Source: a virus. Taken from it: a DNA stretch of 64,000 nt. Below are positions 1 through 9,322 of the stretch, piece after piece. A program made the translations under genes and the position numbers. Each line of letters starts with the position of its first letter. The stretch's first letter is position 1. The notes beneath the pieces were generated by a model. The model did not search any database and had not been told where the DNA came from. It was given only the letters and a program-made list of their open reading frames with translations. The stretch is taken from the IMG/VR virus record IMGVR_UViG_3300049215_000686, positions 1-64,000 of that record. One strand, given 5' to 3'.

Positions 1-1
1 G

Positions 2-58
2 CGCGAGCAGAAGCTGGAGATGATCACGCAACTGGAGCTTGCGCTCGAAGCGGCGTGA
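2..58 (+). CDS. C-terminal tail of a gene that starts before the window
   Basis: The frame is open from the window edge and stops at TGA 56-58, leaving an 18-residue charged, leucine-rich tail such as ends a coiled coil. The DNA is clearly GC-richer than what follows and resembles the composition of the IS3 element near 60 kb, so it may belong to an acquired gene such as a transposase. Too little is visible to name it. Confidence 0.4.
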   Translation, partial: REQKLEMITQLELALEAA

Positions 59-394
59 AGGTAATCATGCAGCGCTCATCCTGGAAGCTCTCCAGAGAAT
101 TTCCACCAAGCGCGGGACGCGGCCGGAAATGTCGAAGCTTGATTTTCGATCGTAACTGCTTGAATCGATTCACCCCGAGTTTCGCTATCTTGCTTACTTT
201 TACTCGGAGTGAATCAGAAAAAATTGGCTGGTTTGATTGAGACTGAACGAAATCCGCTACTTACCGCCGATTTTGTCCTATTTTAGGACAAGCATCTGCG
301 TCATGCAATGCCTACTTGTCCTACTTCTGCCCTCTAATTTCCGTTCAAAAAAACACCTTCGAAAATAAACAATCCTAGTAAGTCATAATTGAAA
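59..394. other. Intergenic region with a perfect 8-bp inverted repeat
   Basis: No convincing gene is seen; the longest reading frame here (55-240, plus) has no ribosome site and no recognisable content. Positions 273-291 form a perfect inverted repeat, TTGTCCTA / TAGGACAA around a 3-base centre, and TTGTCCTA recurs at 316-323. This could be a protein-binding site or a small hairpin, but it lacks the T-tract of a terminator. Confidence 0.35.
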
Positions 395-784
395 TTAGAT
401 AGAGCTTAAAAAAGCAATTAATTCTTCCTTTGTTGCTTTCCATGGAATCTCTGCAGACCCGACCTTAGATGATTGCCGCATTGCAAGTACCAACATATGC
501 GGTTCTTTAGGGGCAATGATGCCCGCTCTTCCTCGGTGCGTAGAGTTAATGTGTTGAACCGTACTGAGGACTTCCGAAACACCACGCGTATCCCAATAAG
601 TTAAATCAGTGAGATCAAAAATAACCACCTGTGTACGCGCAATGGCGGCAGCATTGTTTATTTGAGTCCTCCACTCTGAACTTGATTCTAGCTGTGTACC
701 CTTGCGTAATTCTCCAGACACCTTAATAATATGAAGAAGATGATCTACGTTTTGGAAGACCTGTAAGGAAAATACTTGTTCCAT
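395..784 (-). CDS. STAS-domain protein (anti-sigma-factor-antagonist-like)
   Basis: The 129-residue protein is one STAS-like domain. The central strand VVIFDLTDLTYWDTRGVSE matches the STAS pattern (hydrophobic strand, D-[ST]-x-G, then a helix), and the later GIIAPKEPHMLVLAMRQS fits the following strand and helix. In SpoIIAA-type proteins the loop after the Asp carries the phosphorylated serine; here it reads D-T-R-G, so Thr would be the only acceptor and the usual second Ser is Arg. That argues for a scaffold or diverged regulatory role. It lies 7 bases downstream of the 100-residue gene at 792-1094 and is probably co-transcribed. STAS proteins are unusual in phages; the target is unknown. 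Confidence 0.65.
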   Translation of the reverse strand: MEQVFSLQVFQNVDHLLHIIKVSGELRKGTQLESSSEWRTQINNAAAIARTQVVIFDLTDLTYWDTRGVSEVLSTVQHINSTHRGRAGIIAPKEPHMLVLAMRQSSKVGSAEIPWKATKEELIAFLSSI

Positions 785-791
785 AATTATC

Positions 792-1094
792 TCAGTCTTT
801 CTTAAGCCTAAATTTAATACTAATTCTCAATTTTTCCATCTCACCTGCGATCTTCCCCCCTCGGCAATAGTCGGTCGTATCTACCGCTAGCCCAAAAAGC
901 CTACCAAAAAAGACCTCAGCGCCATAGCCATCGAGATTGATTTGCTCACTCGATCGTACACTCATCTTTCGGTCATGAACCTTGTTCTTCCTGTTTTGCT
1001 GATCGCGACGCTTTACCACGTCTCGAATAAGGTCTTTTTCTTCTTTTGTCAAAATCCCGCGTATCCCAATCCTTGGGGAATAAATTTCGTCCAT
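792..1094 (-). CDS. Hypothetical phage protein, possibly C-terminally truncated
   Basis: The 100-residue protein has a charged helical N-terminus followed by LDGYGAEVFFGRLFGLAVDTT. That resembles a phage family whose members carry a GAE-x-A/F-F-x-K/R-L-F/L-N motif and then continue into a beta-rich part. Here the end is short and basic, so the family's C-terminal half seems missing. The start ATG (1092-1094) directly abuts a palindrome. Function unknown; family resemblance is from memory and weak. Confidence 0.5.
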   Translation of the reverse strand: MDEIYSPRIGIRGILTKEEKDLIRDVVKRRDQQNRKNKVHDRKMSVRSSEQINLDGYGAEVFFGRLFGLAVDTTDYCRGGKIAGEMEKLRISIKFRLKKD

Positions 1095-1108
1095 GTATTA
1101 AATAATAC
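1095..1108. promoter_or_regulatory. Palindrome abutting a start codon
   Basis: GTATTA-AA-TAATAC is a perfect inverted repeat ending exactly at the start codon of the minus-strand gene 792-1094. Its position would let a bound protein block transcription or translation start, so it may be an operator. No binding protein can be assigned. Confidence 0.3.
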
Positions 1109-1261
1109 AAAACGCTCTGCGTCACTTAATCGGTCGGATATAGACGATTCGCTTGGCGGTTGAAATCAAGACTAGCGTTCTTTGAGGGCGCTCACTCGCG
1201 CGCAAAGGACGAATTACCCATCGAAGGGGAAACAATGTGATAATTTGTGCAATCATGAAAA

Positions 1262-2926
1262 TTAAGAACCGCAACTACCGCCTTTTGTGATGTCGCAAAT
1301 ATCGGCGCCTTCGATGAAGATTTGTCCAACGTGTTGAATCGCGGTTGAATATTTTACTGCCGTCAATGGTTGTCCGCCACGGCAGCCATCAGGATAACAA
1401 GTCAGTCCTCGTAACTTAGGGAGATAAGGGATCAACATCCTCCCAAAAGATTGAACAGTGGCTTCGTTATTAGAAGAACTTCCCCAGCGCGGCAGATTAA
1501 TGGTCGAACTGATCCCGTGATCAACATATTGCTGTAACCATGCCTGAAATGCGATCCTTCGCTCGATGTCTTCAGATAAAGAATAAGCATCCTCGATGAG
1601 ATCAGGAGAAACTCCGCTATCGATCAATCTTTTTGCGGTAGGATCAATAACGTATTGATAATTAACAACATTCCCCTTGAGGTATCTTCTCTTAAAAGCA
1701 ACACAAAAAATGGGTTCAATTCCTGTTGTCGTCTCAGCAATAATCCCAATCGTTCCGGTCGGAGCAATCGCTCGGGTTTTTACGGGAGGACTGAGTTCCC
1801 ATTCTTTAGCCCACCTTGAAGCAACCTCAGTGCTGGTTGCATAAATCTTCAAATATTCTTCGAGTTCTTGATCTATTCCGTATGGCTTATTTCTTTTTAA
1901 AAGCCATTCATGAAGACCCATGAGACCGAGCCCTAATCTTCGATTCTTTCTTCGGATTCGATCCACCAAAGCATAGGGAACATCGCTATAAACGGTTCCC
2001 GCCAATAAAAATGGAATAGCAAGGCCCACGATTCGGGTCATCTCTTCTGGCGAGTTAATTTGTGCCATATTGATCGATCCCAAATTACAAATATCGGAAT
2101 CATCAAAAGAAGAAACCTCTGTACAAGCGTTTCTCAAATTTTCGCCCTTATTCGCTCCAACATCGATACTAAAGCCGGGCTCAGCCGTTTCTAGCATTTG
2201 CCGGATAGTTGCCCAATAAACGCTTTGAGCAAGTGCATGGTTTTGGCTTTTTTCATCATGAAATGCTGAAAAAAAGTCATCATCTAAAATCACGCTGATA
2301 TTCGTCCCATCCATCATTGCCGGAAAGTTATAATCTTGCTCTTTAAGGCGCCGGACATCCTCATTCCAGTTTTTCATCACGATGAATTTATGAATATCGG
2401 GATGGCTCCAATGCAAACCTGCCCAAATAGCCGATCGCCGGCTGCCCCCTTGCATAATTCCGCGCCCCACTTCATTGATCATCTGCATCAAAGCGATCGG
2501 GCCGGTCGCATGCCCGCCTGTCTTCCGGATACTTTTCCCCTCGGCACGGATATCCGAATAGACAATTCCAATTCCCGCACCCGTCATTAAGGCCATCGAA
2601 GCCTTTTGAAGAAGTTCTGACCATCCTTCACGAGAGTCTTCGGCACGCATGAGAAGGCAATTTTGGACCTGATGGAAGGGTCTTCCGGACGCGTAAAGAT
2701 AGCGTCCGCCTGGAATGAATTTTCGATCCGCAATCGCTTGAGAAATTTCCTTACAAAGGGGGCTCGACATCGATAATCCGACCGATTTCATGACATGCTT
2801 TGTCACGCGATAAGAGATATCTTCCCAGGTCTCTTTGGTCCCATCTTTTTTGATATGAGCATATTTCTGTTCCAAAATAGTCTTGGCAAAAATGCTCATT
2901 TCCTGCGATTGGGTGAGTGATTCCAC
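1262..2926 (-). CDS. nrdJ: Adenosylcobalamin-dependent (class II) ribonucleotide reductase
   Basis: The 554-residue enzyme would reduce ribonucleotides to deoxyribonucleotides for phage DNA synthesis. The redox cysteine pair is visible as QNC (Cys90) and SDICNLGS (Cys280). The radical-site trio sits in NLRNACTE (Asn266, Cys268, Glu270). The phosphate-binding signature PTGTIG is near residue 415. The C-terminus ends GGSCGS with Cys residues that could carry reducing equivalents. No small radical-generating subunit and no NrdD-type glycyl-radical motif are present, which fits class II. It is short for the family. The start is GTG at 2926, chosen because AGGAGAAGG lies just upstream. Neighbours are HAD phosphatases rather than thioredoxin. 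Confidence 0.9.
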   Translation of the reverse strand: MESLTQSQEMSIFAKTILEQKYAHIKKDGTKETWEDISYRVTKHVMKSVGLSMSSPLCKEISQAIADRKFIPGGRYLYASGRPFHQVQNCLLMRAEDSREGWSELLQKASMALMTGAGIGIVYSDIRAEGKSIRKTGGHATGPIALMQMINEVGRGIMQGGSRRSAIWAGLHWSHPDIHKFIVMKNWNEDVRRLKEQDYNFPAMMDGTNISVILDDDFFSAFHDEKSQNHALAQSVYWATIRQMLETAEPGFSIDVGANKGENLRNACTEVSSFDDSDICNLGSINMAQINSPEEMTRIVGLAIPFLLAGTVYSDVPYALVDRIRRKNRRLGLGLMGLHEWLLKRNKPYGIDQELEEYLKIYATSTEVASRWAKEWELSPPVKTRAIAPTGTIGIIAETTTGIEPIFCVAFKRRYLKGNVVNYQYVIDPTAKRLIDSGVSPDLIEDAYSLSEDIERRIAFQAWLQQYVDHGISSTINLPRWGSSSNNEATVQSFGRMLIPYLPKLRGLTCYPDGCRGGQPLTAVKYSTAIQHVGQIFIEGADICDITKGGSCGS

Positions 2927-3060
2927 GCTGCCTTCTCCTGTTTATGAATTATACGTTTTCAGATTTTTCCGACCGAATGGACGTAAATCTGATTTTACGA
3001 CTGAGAAGGAAGGCGGGGAAGAAATATATTTTTGATGGCTAAAGAAAAACTCTGCAAAAA

Positions 3061-3380
3061 TTAAACTCGAATATTGACTCGACCCAGAGTGCCTTCGGAG
3101 ATACGAGTCCAGATATCAAGATCGTCGATTGTAATATCGGACTGAAAAGAACCCTTTTCTTCAACGCGGATACCCAAATTCCTAATCGATGACAAACGCT
3201 TCTAGCATAATTTACGGACTCTTCATGTGGACCGCCGCCGTTTGACCAAACGACAACGTCACAACCAAATTTCTTGAAAAGATTTAGAAATTCAATGACT
3301 TCTTTGCGGCCTTCGCCGTCACGATCTAAGAGAGTATCATCTACATCAAAAGCGACAACTGGACGCAGGTAGTCGGTCAT
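3061..3380 (-). pseudogene. HAD-like phosphatase broken by a single-base frameshift
   Basis: From ATG 3378-3380 the protein starts with the HAD motif I, VAFDVDDTLLDRDG, followed by VVVWSNGGG (motif II area). Near 3173-3185 the frame is lost: the zero frame runs on into junk, while the -1 frame continues as IRVEEKGSFQSDITIDDLD and ends LGRVNIRV at stop 3061-3063. That continuation matches the neighbouring HAD gene (VEKGSF, DIAIDDEERHLGRVNI). One extra base, for example AA to AAA in GGAATTTGGG, restores a protein of about 106 residues. It is either a sequencing indel or a real mutation; no good slippery heptamer is seen. Confidence 0.75.
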
Positions 3381-3427
3381 TTATAAAAAATACATGATCC
3401 TTTGAACTGTTGCAAATTTTGCCAGAG

Positions 3428-3700
3428 TTAAGCCGGGATATTTACGCGACCGAGGTGACGCTCTTCGTCATCAATAGCGATATCCGGGGTAAAAGATCCT
3501 TTTTCAACCACTTCCGCCCGAAGCCCCAGTCGATCCCGGCACTCTTTAGCGTGCTCAATCCCACCATGTGACCAAATATACATCCGACAACCGCGCTTCT
3601 GAAACGCATGAAAAAGCGCGATGATTTCGTAACGAGGCTTTTTCGTGAAGAAATCAATTAAAGTGCCGTCACAATCTGATGCGACCGTAATCTGGTTCAT
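3428..3700 (-). CDS. Small HAD-superfamily phosphatase
   Basis: The 90-residue protein is a minimal HAD fold without a cap domain. Motif I is SDCDGTLID (the two Asp residues of DxD), motif II lies in MYIWSHGG, and the acidic motif IV is DIAIDDEE. HAD enzymes of this size hydrolyse small phosphomonoesters or polynucleotide 3' phosphates; the substrate cannot be told. Its ATG overlaps the stop of the baseplate gene upstream (ATGA). It is a paralogue of the frameshifted gene just downstream at 3061-3380, so the phage carries a tandem pair. Confidence 0.75.
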   Translation of the reverse strand: MNQITVASDCDGTLIDFFTKKPRYEIIALFHAFQKRGCRMYIWSHGGIEHAKECRDRLGLRAEVVEKGSFTPDIAIDDEERHLGRVNIPA

Positions 3701-6324
3701 TCTTTGCCAATCTCAAAGGTAACTGGGATTTGCCCCGTGCCCGCCGCGCCTTGGGCGTTAATGTTCACTTGAACCACATTCCCGTTAATTTGCAGAGAAA
3801 CATCGGCTCCAACAAAACGAGAATCATTTGTAATACTCGCCCGAAGCATACTTTCGGCTTCAACAGAGTTAATGTCACTATTTCTCGATCCTACCGGAAC
3901 AGGAAGTCCATAACTAGGATGTCGATCGAGTTCTCCTCGCTCGACTTCCAAAGCAAGCCTCAATGCCTGAACCGCATTATTATAACCAAATGAACGCTGA
4001 ACATCGCCCACAGCAGAAACGGAAATATCCTGCGCATTAATCTCGTCTAAGGCGATATCAACCTTAAATATCTGTTCTGCATGAGAGAGACGATTAAAAA
4101 GGGAAGTCGGACGAATCGCCGCAAAATCATTAGGAATTGCGCCGCTTGGTATAAGGATCATGTCTCCTGGTCCAACTGTACCTGGCAAATGAGCAAACAG
4201 AGTCGGATTTCCAGAGGGGATATACATCGCAAGATTCGCAACCCCGTCTACCGTTACTTTCCATTCTCTTCCGCCGATATCTTCAATATTCAAAATCTGT
4301 CTTCGCGTTGAAGCCGCAGATCCACCTTTCAGGGTGATCTGTTGGCCAATTGCAAGTTTTGAAATATCGGTAACAATAAAAGTTCTACCGTTTGCACCCA
4401 AAATCGACTGAGTAAATCCAGTTTCATCAATATAGGGGGACCGCAAATTGTTCAAAATAATCAATTCACGAGAGCGTTTTGCGTTACCCAAATACTTTTG
4501 AGCCAACGTATCAAGCGTCACTCCTCGCTGATAAGGAATCGCAATCGAACTGTTGGGCGTTTGAAGTCGGTCGGTATCCGGAAGATGGGTGTTTGCAGAC
4601 AAAAATGGATCAGGATCTCGTTCTAAGAAGAATTGCCCGGTTGCTAAAGTGCTCAAGAACGCTTGTTTACTTTCTTGAAGAGCAACAGCAATAATAATGT
4701 CGTCTTCATTCGGCAAACGATTTACCGAAACAATCGGATTGGGCACATGATAAGTGGAAGAATAAACAGGATCCATGGCGCCAATGGAAGAAACATAGTT
4801 GTCGGATATTTGCTGAAGACTCGAAGCCAATGCCTGGATTTGCCCGGAAGTAAGTTGCTGAGATTGAGATCTAAAATCATCAATACCTTGGCTGACCACG
4901 TCGGGGATATCAAGTTGATCGATCGTTTTGTCTAAGAAAGTATCCGTAGAAAGAGCCTTAATCACCAGAGTATCGGCCTCGGGAGAGATATTCTTCTTTT
5001 CTGGATCGCTTTTGTCTTCCCCAGCAGGAGTAAGTTGCGAAGAGGCTTTGGTCGCATCAAAACCTACTGACCGAAGGACCAATGAATTAGCCGCTGAAAG
5101 GCTGATACTTTTAGGGATTACGGTCGCGTCCGCCAATGAGACTTGCGGCGTATGTGGATTTCTTTCAGAGGGATCGTTTAACGCGTCAACGATAGATTGT
5201 CGATTCCGGTCAGAGTTCAAAAGAAGGGATTGGCGATTGGCAACAAAAATATCGCCAAAAGTGCGAACATCAGAAATCAGTCCGCCGATGTCCTGGTAAA
5301 CCAAAAGCGCTTGGTTATAAATATTAAAAACCGAGTTAATGTCCGAATGAACTCCCGAAAGGACGTTCCTCGCCGCCTGAATCGTCTTTCTCGAACTGGT
5401 TAAAACATCGGTAACGGATTTAATAATGCTTTGAGAATCAGGAGACGGGATATCTGCATCCACTTCTTCTTGAAGAGGAATCGCACTTACCACATCCCAA
5501 GACTTAAGGATGATCTGGTAACGATAAAGAAGAGGATTCGAAACATCTCTTCTCATTTCGAAACTAACTGGCGTCACCACATATCCGATATTATCTTTGC
5601 CGGAACCAAAGACCAATCTCAGTTTAGTGCCGTCAAATCCTTTTTTGAAAAGTTTTTTGCCTTCTGCATACGCGATTAAGAAATTATTAAGTTGCCAAAA
5701 CTGGTAATAGCCGGTCTGGGTTAAGTCATAATTGAGATCATTAAGATCATTGTCTTGACCTCCAATAACGGCTTTAGCGATAGATTTAGGCGCCTGAAGA
5801 AGTCCGACCACAGCGCTTGATGCGGCAGGCAGCAGTTGTTGAGCCACCTTAAGGGCAAGCGACGGCTTTCTGTTGCGGTTCGCCTTTTGGGGCAAAAATC
5901 CGGTGGTTCCTGAAATTTGGATCATCCGAAAGATCATTCCATTATGCTCTTCCAGAATTCCTTTATTTGTCGCTGAAACGTTAATTGCAAATTGATTTGA
6001 AACGCTGATCTGAGCGGGTGAGATGTTAAACGTCACAATATTGGCATTTAATCCAATTTGGGAAAGGATCGACTGATCCACTCGCTGACTGGTAACTACT
6101 CCCTGGTCGTTCGCCATACAAACGGCAAAATAGTACGGAAGATGCTTATTGAAATTTTCGTTAACGGTATTTTGGATCTTGCGTGCGAGTTCCGGACTTA
6201 AATTCCGATCAATGATCGGAACCGCGTTCTCGTTAGGATTAAGATTTTGCGTACCCGGAATCTGAAGCCCAAGTGTTTTGCTGAGATCAAAACTTCCGAG
6301 ATCTGGAGGTGAAGGAAGACCCAT
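3697..6324 (-). CDS. Baseplate protein with LysM-like and gp25-like domains
   Basis: The 875-residue protein ends the tail-tip gene series. Around residue 600 a LysM-like stretch is visible (GVTLDTLAQKYLGNAKRSRE followed by L-I-I-L-N-N-L), as in phage tail hub and base proteins. The last 110 residues look like the gp25/gpW wedge domain: LEVERGELDRHPSYGLPVPV, then a helix and SRFVGADVSLQINGNVVQVN ending in a beta hairpin. The middle is helical and low in recognisable motifs. Such proteins join the hub to the wedge and help trigger sheath contraction. It overlaps the HAD gene downstream and lies 3 bases after the small gene 6328-6585. Domain names are from motif reading. Confidence 0.7.
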   Translation of the reverse strand: MGLPSPPDLGSFDLSKTLGLQIPGTQNLNPNENAVPIIDRNLSPELARKIQNTVNENFNKHLPYYFAVCMANDQGVVTSQRVDQSILSQIGLNANIVTFNISPAQISVSNQFAINVSATNKGILEEHNGMIFRMIQISGTTGFLPQKANRNRKPSLALKVAQQLLPAASSAVVGLLQAPKSIAKAVIGGQDNDLNDLNYDLTQTGYYQFWQLNNFLIAYAEGKKLFKKGFDGTKLRLVFGSGKDNIGYVVTPVSFEMRRDVSNPLLYRYQIILKSWDVVSAIPLQEEVDADIPSPDSQSIIKSVTDVLTSSRKTIQAARNVLSGVHSDINSVFNIYNQALLVYQDIGGLISDVRTFGDIFVANRQSLLLNSDRNRQSIVDALNDPSERNPHTPQVSLADATVIPKSISLSAANSLVLRSVGFDATKASSQLTPAGEDKSDPEKKNISPEADTLVIKALSTDTFLDKTIDQLDIPDVVSQGIDDFRSQSQQLTSGQIQALASSLQQISDNYVSSIGAMDPVYSSTYHVPNPIVSVNRLPNEDDIIIAVALQESKQAFLSTLATGQFFLERDPDPFLSANTHLPDTDRLQTPNSSIAIPYQRGVTLDTLAQKYLGNAKRSRELIILNNLRSPYIDETGFTQSILGANGRTFIVTDISKLAIGQQITLKGGSAASTRRQILNIEDIGGREWKVTVDGVANLAMYIPSGNPTLFAHLPGTVGPGDMILIPSGAIPNDFAAIRPTSLFNRLSHAEQIFKVDIALDEINAQDISVSAVGDVQRSFGYNNAVQALRLALEVERGELDRHPSYGLPVPVGSRNSDINSVEAESMLRASITNDSRFVGADVSLQINGNVVQVNINAQGAAGTGQIPVTFEIGKE

Positions 6325-6327
6325 AAA

Positions 6328-6585
6328 TTATTGAACTTCTCCGATGCCTGGCTCAATTGTTGCGCCATCACCCGTTGTCGTATTAACGTGAACCTTAACT
6401 CCTGCTGGAACAAAAACTCTAGCATTCTGGATAATATGAAAAATCACTTGTTCTGAAATGGCCTGACAAATTTCTTGAAGAAAGTCGTCGCGGATAATGT
6501 CATGACCGAGTTTTGCCCTTAAGCGCTCAATAATGTCTGATTTTAGTTTGAACGCGAGATTTACGTCCGTCCCCTGAAGAGGCAT
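6328..6585 (-). CDS. Small baseplate-operon protein, function unknown
   Basis: The 85-residue protein is helical (residues 5-55) with a beta C-terminus rich in Gly and Thr. It sits between the spike and the LysM/gp25-like protein with a 1-base overlap upstream (its ATG shares the last base of the spike stop), so it is translated as part of the baseplate operon. It may be a connector or assembly factor; I do not recognise a family. Confidence 0.55.
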   Translation of the reverse strand: MPLQGTDVNLAFKLKSDIIERLRAKLGHDIIRDDFLQEICQAISEQVIFHIIQNARVFVPAGVKVHVNTTTGDGATIEPGIGEVQ

Positions 6586-7667
6586 TAATTGTCTCCAATA
6601 ATCAACTTCGATTGAATCTTACGATCATCAATCGGACTTTGTTTGAGTCTTTTAAATTCTTGTTCGTTAAAGGGAGGAAGAGTTTGGAAGCCCGTTGCAT
6701 CAATGTGCGTATGGAGAATAATGGCCTGAAGAACCTGAGACATAAATTGAACAAAATTCTCTCCCAGCACAAATGGCTCGGCTGGCTTGGCCCCTTCTCC
6801 ACGCTGTAATTTAATCATGGTATCGCTAGAAACCGTAATATCGTTTTTAGCAATCACTTTAGCCTGATGACCGACATCGACTCTGGCGTCTTGCCTAACG
6901 TTTGCCGTTAGAAAATCAGAAGTGGTCGTGATTTTTGAGCCATTTTGCTCCATTTTTATTTCAGTTGTGCCATTTACAACATCAACCACACCATTCACCC
7001 GGTCTACATTCACCGATTGATTGTTATTGGTGGTTAATGCGACATTGCCTTTGGCATCAATTTCAAGACTTGTTGGCCCGTCTTTTCCGATGATCTCTCC
7101 TTGATCATTTCTCGGACCATTAAAAGTTATCTTGAAACTCCCATCATTCCGGATCTCCCATTGAAACCCCTGGAATTCGCCCGTTACGGTGGTCCCCTGG
7201 GATTTCTTAGGTCTTTTCTTAACGGCAACCGGGCCTGGATGAGGAAGTGCTCCTAGGATTACACCGCTTTGCTTGTGCCCATTTAGGAACGCAATAAGAA
7301 CATGGCTTCCTGGCTTTGAAGAAGAACTTATTTTTCCATTTTGCGCCTGAGGCCCAGGATTAACAGGCAATACCTCCATGAAATTATTGAATCCGCCACC
7401 AAATCCAGGTTCAAGCATCGTGCAACGCCTTACCAATTCTGTCGTGCCATCCGGATGATAAACGATCACATCATAGAGAGTTTGAACTCCTCCAGATCCT
7501 CCCGGCAAATTATTGGCATCATCGACCGCATAGATTTGGACAATCTGACCTGGCATCAAATTAAATGCCGAATATCGTGCCAGAGATGCATCTCCGTATC
7601 TTCTGGATGAAGACAAATTGCTTGAAATCACGTCTCCATAAGGAGTAATTTTAGGCCCTTCATTCAT
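6585..7667 (-). CDS. Baseplate spike (gp5/gpV-like)
   Basis: The 360-residue protein has an N-terminal OB-like fold: MPGQIVQIYAVDD and SHVLIAFLNGHKQSGVILGA are typical of the gp5/gpV/VgrG OB domain. A long repetitive beta region follows (TSLEIDAKGNVALTTNNN, VNVDRVNGVVDVVNGTTEIK), as in the trimeric beta-helix that pierces the outer membrane. The last 80 residues contain FVQFMSQVLQAIILHTHID. No lysozyme domain is seen. I choose ATG 7667, which overlaps the hub stop (ATGA) with GGAGTGAG upstream, over the earlier in-frame ATG at 7691. Confidence 0.8.
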   Translation of the reverse strand: MNEGPKITPYGDVISSNLSSSRRYGDASLARYSAFNLMPGQIVQIYAVDDANNLPGGSGGVQTLYDVIVYHPDGTTELVRRCTMLEPGFGGGFNNFMEVLPVNPGPQAQNGKISSSSKPGSHVLIAFLNGHKQSGVILGALPHPGPVAVKKRPKKSQGTTVTGEFQGFQWEIRNDGSFKITFNGPRNDQGEIIGKDGPTSLEIDAKGNVALTTNNNQSVNVDRVNGVVDVVNGTTEIKMEQNGSKITTTSDFLTANVRQDARVDVGHQAKVIAKNDITVSSDTMIKLQRGEGAKPAEPFVLGENFVQFMSQVLQAIILHTHIDATGFQTLPPFNEQEFKRLKQSPIDDRKIQSKLIIGDN

Positions 7668-9319
7668 GTTGTGCTCACTCCACGATCCCATGGACCCAAT
7701 ACCGCAGATCGATCTCCTGATTCGACCGTATCTACGGGAGTTCCGTCCGCTTTGTTCTGTAACCTTGAAAATGTGATGGTTGTTCTAAACGATTTCGTTC
7801 CATCGCTTCGGACCTCAAAAGCATGATCCACTTTTTCAACATGAGCAACCCAAGTTCGTTCTAAAAACTCAATATTAGTTCCAACCGGGATAAATTCCTT
7901 CGTACCGGCAATAACGACCTGACCGCTTTCAAAAAGATACGCGCCCTCATAGATATCTTTAACGACTTGATTAATCAGTCCCACCGAGCGTTTTTCAGCA
8001 AACATGTAATCAGAATATCCAAAAAAAGGGCGCAACCCGTAACGGGCGATCGAGTGTTTGTCTCCAATCGCATCAAAGCCTTTTCCCGAAAGGATATTGG
8101 CCAAAAATGCGGCTTCATCTTTTTGCTGGTTGTTTTGACCCGTCAAATTGGGTGGAACAAAAAAGAAATTGAATCGTTCAACATCTGCTTTTCCGGTATT
8201 GATAGAAAATATTTCATCTTCAGCGATCGACCTTGAAATATAAAAATGAGAGGACCTCCCTGGCGGGACAAAGGACTTCCCACTACTCGAAGCAAGCCCC
8301 GCGCGCCTTGTAGGAACAATCGGGCCTTGAGCGTCTTGCATACTGATCAAAGAAGAATGCCCGATTGTTTCTTTCCCAGACTGACTGCTAAACGGTATTG
8401 CTCTAAGGACCAGGGCCGGGGAAAGCCTAATTGTGTTGTTGATATTAACGGGTAAAAGATCTGTAAAAATTTCATTAACGATTGTATGTGCGTAACTTTG
8501 AATGAGGCTCCACGGAGTAATCATCTGTCCGAAATCCGATTGAAGAGCGATCTTTCCAATTAAATCTGTTTGTAAAAAGAAAGTTACGATTCGGGTAAAA
8601 AATGTTTCTCTTTCCACTAATTTATCAAAGCCTAATATTTTTTTGGCTAAAGCCTGAGGGACTAAGTAAGGTTGCCCACCGCGCGAGAAGAAGGCAAGCG
8701 GGCTGGTACTCGTAGTACTTTTATCTACTGAGAATCCGGGTCTTCCCAAAAGAGCATCAACAAGGGCTTTTACCATATCTGCGGGTGAAAGAGGATTTCC
8801 AAAAGCCTCTTGCAGAACAAGTTTTGCGTTGGCAATCGCAACATCTTTCCCTGCAATCACCTCAGAAAGATTGATATTAAGATAAATCGGAGTATTAAAA
8901 ACAGAATGAAAATCTTCTCCAGCAACAACAAATCTTACACGTCTAGTTCCGGCTGAAGGATCAATATCCTCGATTCTTCGTATGGATTTTACAATACCGA
9001 TCATCTTAATGCCGCTATCGATCTCGCTGGTTTCCTTACCGCTTAAGCCTTCATTGCTAAGATAAATGATGCACCAACATCCAGGCTCAAGAATGCTTTT
9101 CCAATTTACACGGCTAGAAAGAGTGCAGTTCCAAGTCCCAACCCCTGACTTTGGCTTTGAGATCTGAAGATTAAGGATGTCTTGTTGTGCTGAAACTTCT
9201 GTGACATCCATCCGTTGATTAACCGGAACCGATCCATCAACAAACACCGACGTATCTTCCCGCACGAATGGGTAAAAAACGATATTTGCATCTGGAGTGG
9301 TCGATCGGATCTTAAGCAT
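7664..9319 (-). CDS. Baseplate hub protein (gpD/gp27-like)
   Basis: The 551-residue protein lies between tape measure and spike, where the hub gene normally sits. The N-terminal third is beta-rich and has WKSILEPGCWCIIYLSNE and VRFVVAGEDFHSVFNTPIYL, which look like the hub strands that mimic the tail tube. The C-terminal part (QVVIAGTKEFIPVGTNIEFL, then FRTTITFSRLQN) resembles the region that follows the hub core. It would form the ring between tube and spike. The TMP gene stops 3 bases upstream and the spike ATG overlaps its stop. Confidence 0.7.
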   Translation of the reverse strand: MLKIRSTTPDANIVFYPFVREDTSVFVDGSVPVNQRMDVTEVSAQQDILNLQISKPKSGVGTWNCTLSSRVNWKSILEPGCWCIIYLSNEGLSGKETSEIDSGIKMIGIVKSIRRIEDIDPSAGTRRVRFVVAGEDFHSVFNTPIYLNINLSEVIAGKDVAIANAKLVLQEAFGNPLSPADMVKALVDALLGRPGFSVDKSTTSTSPLAFFSRGGQPYLVPQALAKKILGFDKLVERETFFTRIVTFFLQTDLIGKIALQSDFGQMITPWSLIQSYAHTIVNEIFTDLLPVNINNTIRLSPALVLRAIPFSSQSGKETIGHSSLISMQDAQGPIVPTRRAGLASSSGKSFVPPGRSSHFYISRSIAEDEIFSINTGKADVERFNFFFVPPNLTGQNNQQKDEAAFLANILSGKGFDAIGDKHSIARYGLRPFFGYSDYMFAEKRSVGLINQVVKDIYEGAYLFESGQVVIAGTKEFIPVGTNIEFLERTWVAHVEKVDHAFEVRSDGTKSFRTTITFSRLQNKADGTPVDTVESGDRSAVLGPWDRGVSTT

Positions 9320-9322
9320 CGA

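Noticed and set aside
55-240. 61-residue plus-strand ORF at the window start
   Set aside because: No ribosome site and no protein-like features; composition follows the flanking non-coding DNA.
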